From contig JAEWYS010000015.1 in assembly GCA_023458555.1 (NCBI GenBank), positions 220,941 to 284,940 on the forward strand: 64,000 nucleotides of DNA, written 5' to 3'. The notes under the pieces were generated by a model. It was not told the DNA's origin. It was given only the letters and a program-made list of their open reading frames with translations, and did no database searches. This stretch comes from Bacteroidota bacterium. Lineage in GTDB: Bacteria > Bacteroidota > Bacteroidia > Cytophagales > Cytophagaceae. Shown here in pieces: positions 51,558 through 60,741 of this stretch (position 1 is the stretch's first letter; each line of letters starts with the position of its first letter). Both the position numbers and the translations under genes were made by a program.

Positions 51558-54389
51558 TTAATTTCTGAATATTTTAAACTCTTTGTGGTAACCGGCAGAA
51601 CGTATCCTGAGCAGATACATACCCTGAGCAAGCTGACTGCCGACAGTCCTTGTACCATCTCCGAATCCGGCTTCCAGCTGATTTCCGGCCACATCCATAA
51701 TAGCGTACTGGAACGGAGTATCCATATTGATGGTGATACCCTGACTACTAAAGGGATTGGGCTGAATCTGAATTGTACTTATACGCTCCTGTTGCGTGCT
51801 GGTAATAAGATCTTTAAATTCTATATAATTCAGATTCATATAGCTGGCATCAAAAACGATTCGCATTTCATAAGATCCCTGCTTCAGCTCTACATCTCTA
51901 ACCAGCACTGTCGACCAGTTTTGCCAGCCATTCGTATTAGGGATATTAATTTCACCGGTAACATCAGTTCCGTCCATTTCAATATGCAGCTTTTTGCCAT
52001 CGCCGTCAGCAGCCACCCGCAATTCAAGGTCATACAAAGCAGTTGTCGCTATATCAACAGAATATGCCAGCCATTCACCCTGAAGAACATAGCCGATATT
52101 GTAATTGCCATCTACATCCTCGGTTACTTCAATATCAACCTCATCATGCCGGAATGGCGCTTTTCCTTCATTACCATTAGAATTCAGTTCATGATAGGAA
52201 ATGCCTTCACCACCCCAATCGTATTCTTCTGCTTCTATTCTTCCCGGAATACCATGTGCGCTTCCATGGTAAGGACGTGCCGGCAAAAGCAGCCTTGCAC
52301 CGCCCCATGACGCGTGATCCAGGTCGTTGTTGCCATTAGCATCAACAATCAATGTCAGGGATTGAGCCCCGGAAACGTCTATGTTGATGCTTTTCTTTTC
52401 AGAGGCTCCTGTCATCGGGCCGCTGGTATACTGCTGCACACCATCAACCAGCACAGAAAAAACAACGGACCCGGATGTCCCTACTTCATCATCGATACCA
52501 ATGTCGGATAAAAAGCGTTTATACGCTCCTGCCAGGTTGTAGGTAACCCTGGAATTGGCGTGAACACCAAGCCCCCGGCTATAAAGCTGACCATTCAGAC
52601 TAATATTTCTGCCATCGTCCGCCTGATTTTCTCCATTGCTCTGATCAATTTCGGCAGGCCCCCAGCCATTGGTGGCTGACGTCCATTGAAGATCCGTAAT
52701 GTAAATGGAAGGCATGGCTCTTACTATCGTAGAAGTCGCTCCTGCCCCAAAGCTGTTTGAGGCAGAAACAGTATAATAATAGTACGAATCATTTTGTACA
52801 TTCTGGTCTGTGAATGACGGCCTGGATACCTTACCGGCAACCTCAAAAGGTCCGGCAGGGGAAAGGCTTCTCTTTACCTCATAGCTTGTTGAATTGGGAA
52901 CACTGTTCCAATAAACAGAAACATTACCCGATTCTTCAAATACCCACGGAGATCCTACCGAACCGGGAGGAAAACTTCCCGTTGGTCCGGTGGAGAAATA
53001 GGATTTAAAGGGTATTTCTATCGGGTTGCCGACCAGATCTTTTAGTCCACCTGCGGGAATAACAATCTCATAGGTAGTATTAGCCTGCAAAGGCTGATCC
53101 GGGAAAAAATTGATGGTAGCAAACTGATAACTGTATTTGCCCGACAAAGCGCTTCCGCCCACAGGTCTTACGATAAATGAATTTCTGTTGATTGATTCCA
53201 GTAGTATATTGTCAGTCAGCGTAATGCCTACCCGAGAAGTTAAAGCCTGATTAACTGAATTGCTTCTGGGAACAACCATGTTTACCTCCGGAGCCTTTGT
53301 ATCCGGCGCTGCCTGGTGAACCCAGAATCCACTGCCGGTTCCATGGTCGTTGCCTACAAAAATCAGATTACCCATGGGAGATACCTGACCGTGATCCGAA
53401 TCTCCGATGATGCCTAATGATCCCCGCCCCGCAATCTTTAACCGGGAAGGATCTGACGCGTCAATTTTCACAACTTCTGACTGACATCCCTGAAATATGA
53501 AGTTATCCTGAGTTGAACTGTATAACTGCTCTCCGCTGTTGCCAATATTCAATGTGCCGACCTTGCGTATATTGATCGGATCACTGATGTCGTAGGTGCT
53601 GAAAACGGCATTGTTGGCGTTTCCTCTTGCGGAAATAACAATTTGATTACCATTGAGTGAGCTGGCATACATGTTTTCTGTATTTGAGTAGCTGTTTAAC
53701 AGCCTCGGATTGCCAGGTTCGCTTATATCATAAAGTGTGATTCCTTTTCCGAAATCATGGGCCGAAGTAACCAGCAGGTTGCCAACGGCAAAAATCGGTC
53801 CTACCTGTCTGGGAGAGTTTACATGGAGGACCAGCCTCGGATTGTGGATGTCCGAAGCATCCACCACATCAAATCCTTTGCTGCCATTGGCGATATAAAT
53901 GTATGGGGCTTGCCAGAACATCTGCCAGTTGGCTCCATAGTCATCATGGGTGTATCCGTTCATACAATGACGCTTTACCTGCACCGGGTCCAGCGGATTG
54001 CTGAAATCCCAGATCTGAAAACCGCAACCATCCTGAAACAATATGTAATTGCCATGCTGCGGAAGCGCATGCATCTCCCTAAAGTTGGAGGTGCGTGAAT
54101 CATATACCCGTTTTACAAGCCTTGGCGCCCTGGGGTTTGATACGTCCCATACCAATATTCCTCCCGGAGGCTTCCCGCTATCCGGATGAAAAGTGGTGAT
54201 AAGATATCCGTTGTGCATGGTAGCCATGGTAGACCCCATGTGATTGATTTCGGTGTATTTCCAGACATTTTTATACAGTTCGGAGGGCTGATACGTGAGG
54301 TTCCCCAAACCGGGTCCTGCCTGTGCAAAAAGCCAGCCCGGTATCACAATGAAGAATGCAAGTATAGTATTGCGCATAGTAGCTATCAT
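51558..54389 (-). CDS. T9SS protein with LVIVD propeller, NPCBM and CBM6 domains
   Basis: A 943-residue secreted protein. A signal peptide (ending FAQ; a start four codons later is possible) is followed by an LVIVD-type beta-propeller (about 30-365, with VWDVSNPRAPRLV, IWDFSNPLDPVQV, LYDISEPGNPRLL), an SbsA-type Ig domain (about 370-460), a fibronectin III domain (about 475-560), an NPCBM carbohydrate-binding domain (about 565-685, LGVHANSRVTYNL), a CBM6-like domain (about 715-850, GRIEAEEYD), and a T9SS sorting domain (about 870-943, PNPFSSQGITINM to KEFKIF). It probably binds surface or environmental polysaccharide. No catalytic domain is visible. It lies 141 bases upstream of the peroxidase fusion. 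Confidence 0.87.
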   Translation of the reverse strand: MIATMRNTILAFFIVIPGWLFAQAGPGLGNLTYQPSELYKNVWKYTEINHMGSTMATMHNGYLITTFHPDSGKPPGGILVWDVSNPRAPRLVKRVYDSRTSNFREMHALPQHGNYILFQDGCGFQIWDFSNPLDPVQVKRHCMNGYTHDDYGANWQMFWQAPYIYIANGSKGFDVVDASDIHNPRLVLHVNSPRQVGPIFAVGNLLVTSAHDFGKGITLYDISEPGNPRLLNSYSNTENMYASSLNGNQIVISARGNANNAVFSTYDISDPINIRKVGTLNIGNSGEQLYSSTQDNFIFQGCQSEVVKIDASDPSRLKIAGRGSLGIIGDSDHGQVSPMGNLIFVGNDHGTGSGFWVHQAAPDTKAPEVNMVVPRSNSVNQALTSRVGITLTDNILLESINRNSFIVRPVGGSALSGKYSYQFATINFFPDQPLQANTTYEIVIPAGGLKDLVGNPIEIPFKSYFSTGPTGSFPPGSVGSPWVFEESGNVSVYWNSVPNSTSYEVKRSLSPAGPFEVAGKVSRPSFTDQNVQNDSYYYYTVSASNSFGAGATSTIVRAMPSIYITDLQWTSATNGWGPAEIDQSNGENQADDGRNISLNGQLYSRGLGVHANSRVTYNLAGAYKRFLSDIGIDDEVGTSGSVVFSVLVDGVQQYTSGPMTGASEKKSINIDVSGAQSLTLIVDANGNNDLDHASWGGARLLLPARPYHGSAHGIPGRIEAEEYDWGGEGISYHELNSNGNEGKAPFRHDEVDIEVTEDVDGNYNIGYVLQGEWLAYSVDIATTALYDLELRVAADGDGKKLHIEMDGTDVTGEINIPNTNGWQNWSTVLVRDVELKQGSYEMRIVFDASYMNLNYIEFKDLITSTQQERISTIQIQPNPFSSQGITINMDTPFQYAIMDVAGNQLEAGFGDGTRTVGSQLAQGMYLLRIRSAGYHKEFKIFRN

Positions 54390-54838
54390 AAGACAATCAC
54401 TGTTTAAAAATTTTCTTATATGTATAGGTATCTTGTTTTTCTTTCAGCCAGCATGTATGAAGCTCTGCTTTAGTCAAAATTATCCGACCAGGTCTAAGCG
54501 GCGGTTCAGTATTCTGTTCCTCTGCCCTCCCAAATCATCATACTGGTTTATAAAGAATCGTAAGGCTACGTCTGTATATCTGAATGGTCATCAACAAGAT
54601 TGAAAAAAGAAATAATGATAACCATTTTCAGATTAGATTCTTAATGCTCAGAAAACGAGGAGACCTACTGGGTTGTGAAAGTAGTTTTGCAGGATTTGCA
54701 GGGTAGATGGCGCTAAAGAATCAGATAAAGATCAATTTGGATGTTCTTTTATATATCTGGCAGAACAGATCCGGCAAATTCTGTATCGATGGTTCGGAAA
54801 ATATAGTAAAGCTATGCATAAAAGCACGTCTTTTTCAC
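54390..54838. other. Non-coding region between tonB and the LVIVD protein gene
   Basis: No supported gene in these 449 bp. On the minus strand TAATTTTG (54475-54482) fits the -7 consensus and would give a leader of about 80 bases for the LVIVD protein gene. Nothing else stands out. Confidence 0.5.
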
Positions 54839-55681
54839 CTAATTGGTATAATCAAAGACGATAGGTAGCTGTACTCTTACTCTGACCGGTTGCCCATTGC
54901 TGGTAGCCGGCATCCAGTCAGGCATATTCTGGACAATATCTTTGACTGCATCATTGCATGTTGTGCAGACTTTTAGTCCCTTCATAACTCTGACATCGGT
55001 TATACGGCCATTCTTTTCTATTACAAACATTAAAAACACAGTCCCCTTATCCCCAAGTTTAGCCGCCTTTTCGGCATAGGGTCTGACTTTTCTGCTTATG
55101 TATTCATTCATGGCGCTTACTCCACCGGGAAAGGAAGCCGCGAGTCCGGGTCCGGGAAGATATATAGTATTGTCTTCAAAAGTATTACCTGAAAGCCCGG
55201 CCATATTGTCCCCTTCTCTGTCCGACAACTTGTTAATTCCCAGTGTATCCTGTTCTCCATCCTGTGTTGTGTTACTGATTACAGACTCACGTAAGGCGTC
55301 CTGATCAGGCAACAATTCATCTTCCTTAACTTCCGGGTCAGGACTGATTTTAGGTGGCAGATAGCGCACGGTCTTTACTTTAGGTGATGGGGCTGAAGGC
55401 ATAGGCGGAGGTGGCGGACTCGGATTATTTGGCAATAATGGTGGTATCTCAACAGCTTTGAGATCAATCTCAACCATTTTGCGGTTTGTTGGTACTACGC
55501 TCACAAAATACTTTTTGTAGATAAGAGGAAAAGTGAGCGCAGCTGTAACCAGGCTGACACAAATAAGCAGCGATATACTTAAATGCCGGGTATATTTTTT
55601 TCGGAGGAAATAAGCACCAAATTCTTTATTCCGGTTTTCAAAAACGATTTCGTACAAAAACATCTGTAAAAATTGAATCAA
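54839..55681 (-). CDS. TonB-family energy transducer
   Basis: It couples the proton-motive force at the inner membrane to outer-membrane receptors. In 280 residues there is a cytoplasmic start (YEIVFENRNKEFGAYFLRKKYTRH), one membrane helix (about 33-55), a Pro-rich spacer (about 80-110, NPSPPPPPMPSAP) and the TonB C-terminal domain (about 195-280, AAKLGDKGTVFLMFVIEKNGRITDVRVMKG, VRVQLPIVFDY). ExbB and ExbD are not adjacent. It is the last gene of the PhoX-like/lipoprotein/TonB run (spacings 33 and 52 bases) and may serve the nearby TonB-dependent receptor. Confidence 0.93.
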   Translation of the reverse strand: MIQFLQMFLYEIVFENRNKEFGAYFLRKKYTRHLSISLLICVSLVTAALTFPLIYKKYFVSVVPTNRKMVEIDLKAVEIPPLLPNNPSPPPPPMPSAPSPKVKTVRYLPPKISPDPEVKEDELLPDQDALRESVISNTTQDGEQDTLGINKLSDREGDNMAGLSGNTFEDNTIYLPGPGLAASFPGGVSAMNEYISRKVRPYAEKAAKLGDKGTVFLMFVIEKNGRITDVRVMKGLKVCTTCNDAVKDIVQNMPDWMPATSNGQPVRVRVQLPIVFDYTN

Positions 55682-55733
55682 AAAAATAATTATAAGTAAT
55701 CATTCAATATATGACGGACAAAGCATATTTCAT

Positions 55734-56546
55734 TTAATAGGCAAATGACCCTTTGACTGCTTCAATGCGCTGAGTCGAATCGGCCAGATTGAAACCTGAA
55801 AATTCAAAAGTTCCGGAAACAAGTTTGCCCGGATAATAATCATTCAGCACAATTACAGCAGATTCAGCTTCGTAAGCAGCATCATTATCATTGTAAAAAA
55901 TTGTTCCCTTGCCTGTCTGAAATACTCCCGGGTTCAAGGATGGTATATGGATCATGATCTTTTTGTTACCGGCAAGCGCCATGATTGAAAAACCTGTTTT
56001 ATCCTGCGACACCTGCTTGGGATCAAGAGATACTTTACGACCGTTTAGCTCAAAAGTCAGATGCAGTACCGGTAATTTCTCCAGCCTGCCATTTTCGATG
56101 CGGAGAATCTCATCAGTAGCCGTATTTACTACCTTCAGCTCCAAGTTACCATGCAGCAAGTTAGCAGCCGTATCAATTGATTGGATATGTAGCATTCCCG
56201 CTCCCAGGTTGTTTCTTGTCGTATACTCGGTTTGTTTAAGAAATACCCGGGCATAAGCCGACCTCGGATTGTCTGTCATGGTTACCAGGCCAGTATCAAG
56301 CTTTACCAGGCGAATGCTCGTTTCCAGCGAGTCATTATAGAAAAACAGGTCCCTGTCCTTCACGATGCCGTTCATTTCAAAAAACACCCCGTTCAGTGTT
56401 CCTTTAAACTCAAATGTAGTATCAACGGCAACGGGCGGCTTCTTTCTGATAGCAGGAAAGATTAAATCTCTTTCCTGCTTTACAGAACATTGAATCATTA
56501 CACTAAAAATAAACGAAAATAATGCTATACAATGATACTTCTTCAT
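55734..56546 (-). CDS. Lipoprotein with two DUF6252-like repeats
   Basis: A 270-residue predicted lipoprotein: signal with lipobox MIQCS (Cys20). The mature part contains two tandem beta-rich domains of about 110 residues (about 45-160 and 162-270). Both end with a matching pattern: LLHGNLELK..DEILRIENGRLE and LVSGTFEFS..DSTQRIEAVKGSF. This suggests internal duplication. I compare it with DUF6252, a small Bacteroidota lipoprotein domain; the fit is moderate. It lies 33 bases after the PhoX-like gene and 52 before tonB. Role unknown. Confidence 0.7.
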   Translation of the reverse strand: MKKYHCIALFSFIFSVMIQCSVKQERDLIFPAIRKKPPVAVDTTFEFKGTLNGVFFEMNGIVKDRDLFFYNDSLETSIRLVKLDTGLVTMTDNPRSAYARVFLKQTEYTTRNNLGAGMLHIQSIDTAANLLHGNLELKVVNTATDEILRIENGRLEKLPVLHLTFELNGRKVSLDPKQVSQDKTGFSIMALAGNKKIMIHIPSLNPGVFQTGKGTIFYNDNDAAYEAESAVIVLNDYYPGKLVSGTFEFSGFNLADSTQRIEAVKGSFAY

Positions 56547-56579
56547 AGGATCCGGGGTATCTTGATTTGGTGTGCCAGA

Positions 56580-58520
56580 TTATTCTATAATCAGCTTTAC
56601 AGTCTGGCCTTCCGTATTCTGTACAAAGTAAAGGCCGCGCAGGAGTGTACGCACATCAATCCGATCCGCATTTTCACGGGAAAGAATTAGCTTTCCTGAG
56701 AAATCGTACAGGCTGATGTCCGATATTTTGTTCAGCTGGATATACTGGCTTGCCGGATTAGGCCAGCAATAAAAATCTCCGGCGTGACTGGTTTTTTCAT
56801 TTTTTCCAAACAGGCCGACTCCGATCGGCGGGTCCTGGCATTCGTTTTCAAGCTTCTGACAGGCTGTCGGTTTTTCGAAATAATCATAAAAGCCTGTAAG
56901 CGCTACTATCATTGATTTGTTGTAAGGTTCTTCGTTGGCCGGATTGGGATATTGCAGGGTTACAAAAACAGTATTTCCTCCATAACTCTCCCAGTTTTCG
57001 TTGTACGCTACCACATTTACCGCAGAAAATCCGGTAATTTCGGAGCCTTTGGGGCCAATAGAGAACAAGTGCAGGTTGTCTCTGGACGGTTCATTTGTAA
57101 GGTCAAATACATAGGTCTCGTTAATCCTGTTTTCGTAAGCATCACCGATACGAGAAGGGTTTCTGAACTCAGACGTAGCCGGAATATTTTCATGAACAAA
57201 AAGAAACTCCTTGCTTTTATCAGTAAAAGCTGCCTGATCAAACCAGGTATTGGTGAGTATTCCGATACCATCCGGATTGGAAAAATGAAAACGGCAGTCA
57301 GCAGCGGGGCCACCTTCTATTGTAGGTTTGATATTAAGAGTTGTATAGTTCATCTCAAGTATACGGCCATAGTGATCCGTCAGCTTATTATCTTCCAGGC
57401 CGTCTTCTTTATCCAAAAGCATGAGATGATGGGCCAGCCTGGCATCCGTTGCCCTGGCATGGTCTGCAAAAAGACTGCCTGTCTCTCCTCCTGTTTCTGT
57501 GATATAGATAGGGCTGTTTCCATGGCTGCCTTTTGAGCGTACCATATGAGACAGATTGTTGAACATAGTAGCTCCGGCATCCAAAGCCCGCTGATGTACA
57601 TGCAATAAATCTTCGAAAGTTAAGGGTAGCGGGTTCCCGTCAATGTCTTTTTCATTCAGCTCAACCCACGTACCGCCTATACCATCTGCGTTTTGCTGAT
57701 AGCATGACATTGTGAAATTACTGGAAGCGCTTCCGCCCTGTCGCAGAGCCAGTATAAGCACTGATGGTTTCTGGCCGGTGATCATAAGAAAAGAGTTCGC
57801 GTTGATTTCGAGAATATCCCGATAACCTCCTCTCCCCAGTCCATACCATTTCTTTGTCGCTTTCATTTGTGAAGCCGTCGGATCTATTTCGGTAATCCAG
57901 CCCATATTCTGGTATCGGGCAAGATTCTGCCCGGAAGCAATTCCGTTATTGTCCGGAACAGTGTAGTCATTCAGATCCGTATGACCCGCTGACAGATCTG
58001 AATTGCTGTTCAGCAAGCAGTCCTCTGTAACCCAGATCCGGCGGCCTGTAGTACGATAAATCATGGAATGCTGAAATGCTGCCCCTCCTACCGGACTGAA
58101 ATCTGCCATACGATAATATACCTGCTTTCCGTTAACAGTCTGGGTTACCGGAATCCATTTTCCGCCAGCATCTTTTTTTACCTTTATCTGCAAAACGCCG
58201 CCACCATCCCCGAGATCCTGATTTTTTGCATTAAGTGACTGAGACACGTATAATGTACCTTTGGTATCATCAAAATCACTGTCAGGAACAAATAATATTC
58301 CGCTAAACCCGGCTTTAAATCTTGCAAACTTATCACTCGAAGCCAGATAGGCAAGGCTGTCTTCTGTAGCCAGGATATCCAGCGTAACAGAAGATGGAAT
58401 CACCAGCTGCTGCCCGCCAAAGCTTGTGTCTATGGAACAAAAAGGAAACTCAAATGCATTCTGACAATAAGAATAACTTACGAACGTCAGCAAAAAATAC
58501 GTTAGAAATGTTCTTTTCAT
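56580..58520 (-). CDS. DUF839/PhoX-like secreted protein with T9SS sorting domain
   Basis: I chose ATG 58520 (MKRTFLTYFLLTF, a clear signal peptide ending YCQ), 23 codons inside a longer frame; the promoter at 58562-58569 agrees. The 646-residue protein has a beta-propeller-like body with segments (RRIWVTEDC, GWITEIDP, GYRDILEINANSFLMITG, GRILEMNY, DGIGILTN) that resemble DUF839, the family of the alkaline phosphatase PhoX. The match is by pattern, not full motif, and I cannot confirm the Fe/Ca ligands. A T9SS sorting domain ends it (WPNPASQYIQL to TVKLIIE). It heads a unit with a lipoprotein and TonB gene. Confidence 0.72.
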   Translation of the reverse strand: MKRTFLTYFLLTFVSYSYCQNAFEFPFCSIDTSFGGQQLVIPSSVTLDILATEDSLAYLASSDKFARFKAGFSGILFVPDSDFDDTKGTLYVSQSLNAKNQDLGDGGGVLQIKVKKDAGGKWIPVTQTVNGKQVYYRMADFSPVGGAAFQHSMIYRTTGRRIWVTEDCLLNSNSDLSAGHTDLNDYTVPDNNGIASGQNLARYQNMGWITEIDPTASQMKATKKWYGLGRGGYRDILEINANSFLMITGQKPSVLILALRQGGSASSNFTMSCYQQNADGIGGTWVELNEKDIDGNPLPLTFEDLLHVHQRALDAGATMFNNLSHMVRSKGSHGNSPIYITETGGETGSLFADHARATDARLAHHLMLLDKEDGLEDNKLTDHYGRILEMNYTTLNIKPTIEGGPAADCRFHFSNPDGIGILTNTWFDQAAFTDKSKEFLFVHENIPATSEFRNPSRIGDAYENRINETYVFDLTNEPSRDNLHLFSIGPKGSEITGFSAVNVVAYNENWESYGGNTVFVTLQYPNPANEEPYNKSMIVALTGFYDYFEKPTACQKLENECQDPPIGVGLFGKNEKTSHAGDFYCWPNPASQYIQLNKISDISLYDFSGKLILSRENADRIDVRTLLRGLYFVQNTEGQTVKLIIE

Positions 58521-58561
58521 TTTTATTAAAAAAAGGTTATTTATCAATTGTTTAGTGAGAG

Positions 58562-58617
58562 CAAATTTATTCAACATATTTAAAATCAATGTTAAACATG
58601 TGTTAATTGTGTATTAA
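58562..58617 (-). promoter_or_regulatory. Promoter with TTAA-core repeats at 11-bp period (Pho-box-like)
   Basis: CAAATTTA (58562-58569) is TAAATTTG on the minus strand, a perfect -7 match. Upstream, read on the plus strand, TTAA cores lie at 58592, 58603 and 58614, exactly 11 bases apart, within TGTTAA, TGTTAA and TATTAA; a fourth, TTTAAA, starts at 58579. On the minus strand these read TTAATA, TTAACA, TTAACA and TTTAAA. PhoB-type regulators bind 11-bp direct repeats placed just upstream of the -10 box. The layout is the same here, but the sequence is not the E. coli box. Confidence 0.6.
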
Positions 58618-58657
58618 TATAAATCAGGAAGAAGTATTTGTTCATAACAAATAAAAA

Positions 58658-58686
58658 ATGGAGAAGGGGTTTTAGCCCTTCTCCAT
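58658..58686 (-). terminator. Strong intrinsic terminator of the beta-helix protein gene
   Basis: ATGGAGAAGGG and CCCTTCTCCAT form a perfect 11-bp stem around a 7-nt loop. On the minus strand TTTTTTATTTG follows. It lies 31 bases past the stop of the beta-helix protein gene and isolates it from the PhoX-like gene downstream. Confidence 0.92.
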
Positions 58687-58716
58687 GTCAGTCATATTTA
58701 ATACTCAATATGGTTT

Positions 58717-60441
58717 TTACCTTGTAAAGTGGGAAGTTTGAACTCCGCTGGCTGATTGTACGCGTACCAGATAGCTGCCGGGAACAAGCGAAGATGCATC
58801 AAACATGACAGAATGTACCCCTGCGCTATATTGTCCCTGAGCAACTCTGTTGACAACAGCGCCTTTCATATCTATGACAACTACGTCAACATCAGAAGAC
58901 TGATCCAGCGAAAAATCCACTCTGGTCAGGTTGTCTGATGGGTTTGGTACCACCATGATTCCGGATATCTCTATAGCAGACTCGGCAGAGCCTAATCTCA
59001 GCCCGGTGCCTCTCAGTGTCGAGCCACATGGGTATTCTGTCCATTGCGGACACCAGTCTGTCCAGCCCAGTGTCCAGTCTTCTGTCTGGCCAAAAGCGCC
59101 TCTGTAGGCAACATTGTCAAACTCCCAGCCGAATGAGTCTGAGTAAGCAAGATCTGCCGGAGTCCAGTTGGCTGTATTACGCAAAGGAGAAGTAGAATTG
59201 ATCAGGAAATCAGGAATATTACAGTCAGCAACACATAAATCGACTAAGCCCAGATTGGCAACTCCACCCAGGTCAAAGTTTTGTCTTTCGCCACATGCTG
59301 GTACTCCGAAAAACCAGTCAGCGATATTGTTGGCACAAGGTGCAGTCCAGGTTACGTTGGTGTTCAGATTGTTTGTATTACCTGCAAGAGAGTTGAACTC
59401 CGCATTCAGAAGCCCTGTGACATTGGCATGATCAACAGTTCCTGAATTGGCAGCAGTGTATCCCTGAAGATACAGACCAACCCGCCATCCGGCAAAAACC
59501 GAATTGAATACATTTAAGGCTGAATTTCGGCGAATATGTGCTCCGTTGCCGCCATTGCCGCCCTTGTTCCAGTCATCATGCAATTCGGTTGCCGGATTGC
59601 AGGTTAGTGGGCCGTATATACTGTAGTTGGAAAATACAGGTCTGGTAATGGACCCGCCACACTCATTCGTCAGCACAGGTGTTCCCGGATTATAATTGTC
59701 CGACTCAAAGCCGTTGGAACCTGAAACATCGTGATAGGCAGGGTCTCTCAGCGCCACACCAAACTGATTCTTGCCGATGTATCCGAAGTCAGTATCAAAA
59801 TCATCATCACGGGTTCTCCAGGCGATCAGGTACTTGGAATTTACACAACCGCCAAACCACTCATAGGCATCATCATTGGCATGAGTAACCTGTATGTGAT
59901 GAATCTCCGTACCTCTTCCTACAGAAGCCAGTGTAAGGCTGTTGATCTCGTTGTCCGGAGAAAAAGGAATACCCGCGTAGTGAATCTGAGTATAGGTCAG
60001 TTTACCGGAATTGTCATCGCAGTCATCGCCGCCGGCAAGAATCGGTGTGCAGGGGCCTTCGACAGGAAAAGTACAGCCGGGCTGATTATTGGGAGCATAA
60101 CCGGCAATAATAATTCCGCCCCAGTCACCGGGAGCTCTCAAGCCTGCAGGCTGATCAGAAGTAAAGACGATCGGATTAGCCACCGTACCCTGGGCATCAA
60201 TTTTGGCTCCTCTGGAAATGATGAGGGAACCTTTCGTGGCTTTTTCACCCAAAATGGTTGTTCCTGGCAAAATACGCAGAGTAGCGCCGGAAGCTACTGT
60301 ATAACAGCTGCGAAGCAGATAGCAATTGTCGGGAGTTAAAACCCGGTTAGAAGTCTGGACACCTTCCAGAACAATCAGGCTTTGTCCGTTTGTCAACAAA
60401 GCCAGCGCCATAACTGATAATGATAATAAAAGCTTTTTCAT
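58717..60441 (-). CDS. Secreted beta-helix protein with T9SS sorting domain
   Basis: I chose ATG 60441 (MKKLLLSLSVMALALLTNGQ), 9 codons inside a longer frame, for its clean signal peptide. The 574-residue protein has repeated strands of a parallel beta-helix type (GATLRILPGTTILGEKATKGSLIISRGAKIDAQGTVANPIVFTSD), followed by Asn/Asp/Trp/Cys-rich loops (DDAYEWFGGCVNSKYL, WRTRDDDFDTDFGY), and ends in a T9SS sorting domain (about 500-574, VVPNPSDNLTRV). Family members are common in Bacteroidota, sometimes mislabelled multidrug transporter; the true role is unknown. It follows the TonB-dependent receptor gene, with terminators on both sides. Confidence 0.85.
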   Translation of the reverse strand: MKKLLLSLSVMALALLTNGQSLIVLEGVQTSNRVLTPDNCYLLRSCYTVASGATLRILPGTTILGEKATKGSLIISRGAKIDAQGTVANPIVFTSDQPAGLRAPGDWGGIIIAGYAPNNQPGCTFPVEGPCTPILAGGDDCDDNSGKLTYTQIHYAGIPFSPDNEINSLTLASVGRGTEIHHIQVTHANDDAYEWFGGCVNSKYLIAWRTRDDDFDTDFGYIGKNQFGVALRDPAYHDVSGSNGFESDNYNPGTPVLTNECGGSITRPVFSNYSIYGPLTCNPATELHDDWNKGGNGGNGAHIRRNSALNVFNSVFAGWRVGLYLQGYTAANSGTVDHANVTGLLNAEFNSLAGNTNNLNTNVTWTAPCANNIADWFFGVPACGERQNFDLGGVANLGLVDLCVADCNIPDFLINSTSPLRNTANWTPADLAYSDSFGWEFDNVAYRGAFGQTEDWTLGWTDWCPQWTEYPCGSTLRGTGLRLGSAESAIEISGIMVVPNPSDNLTRVDFSLDQSSDVDVVVIDMKGAVVNRVAQGQYSAGVHSVMFDASSLVPGSYLVRVQSASGVQTSHFTR

Positions 60442-60570
60442 TGTTTTTTTAAAAAATTGGTTGAACATAGCATTAAATATGACTGGTAATGCAATATTAC
60501 AGACCAGAGATCAACTGATGATAAACCAGATATTATTGTATAATAAATTTTAAATCAATTGGATAACAAT

Positions 60571-60599
60571 AAAAAAATCCATACCGAATGCATGGATTT
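60571..60599 (-). terminator. Intrinsic terminator of the TonB-dependent receptor gene
   Basis: AAATCCAT and ATGGATTT form an 8-bp stem around a 9-nt loop. On the minus strand the stem is followed directly by T residues. It lies about 143 bases past the receptor stop codon and before the beta-helix protein gene. Confidence 0.7.
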
Positions 60600-60741
60600 A
60601 AAAAAATATGTACGTTCAGTCGCTTAAGTGACAAATAGGCCGGCTTATTGAGGATTATTTAATAATCGGTTATCTTCCTGGTTTAGCGTTTTCGGTCTTC
60701 ATAAGCCCTATCCCTGCCGGCTGTCACCTATTTTAAACGCC

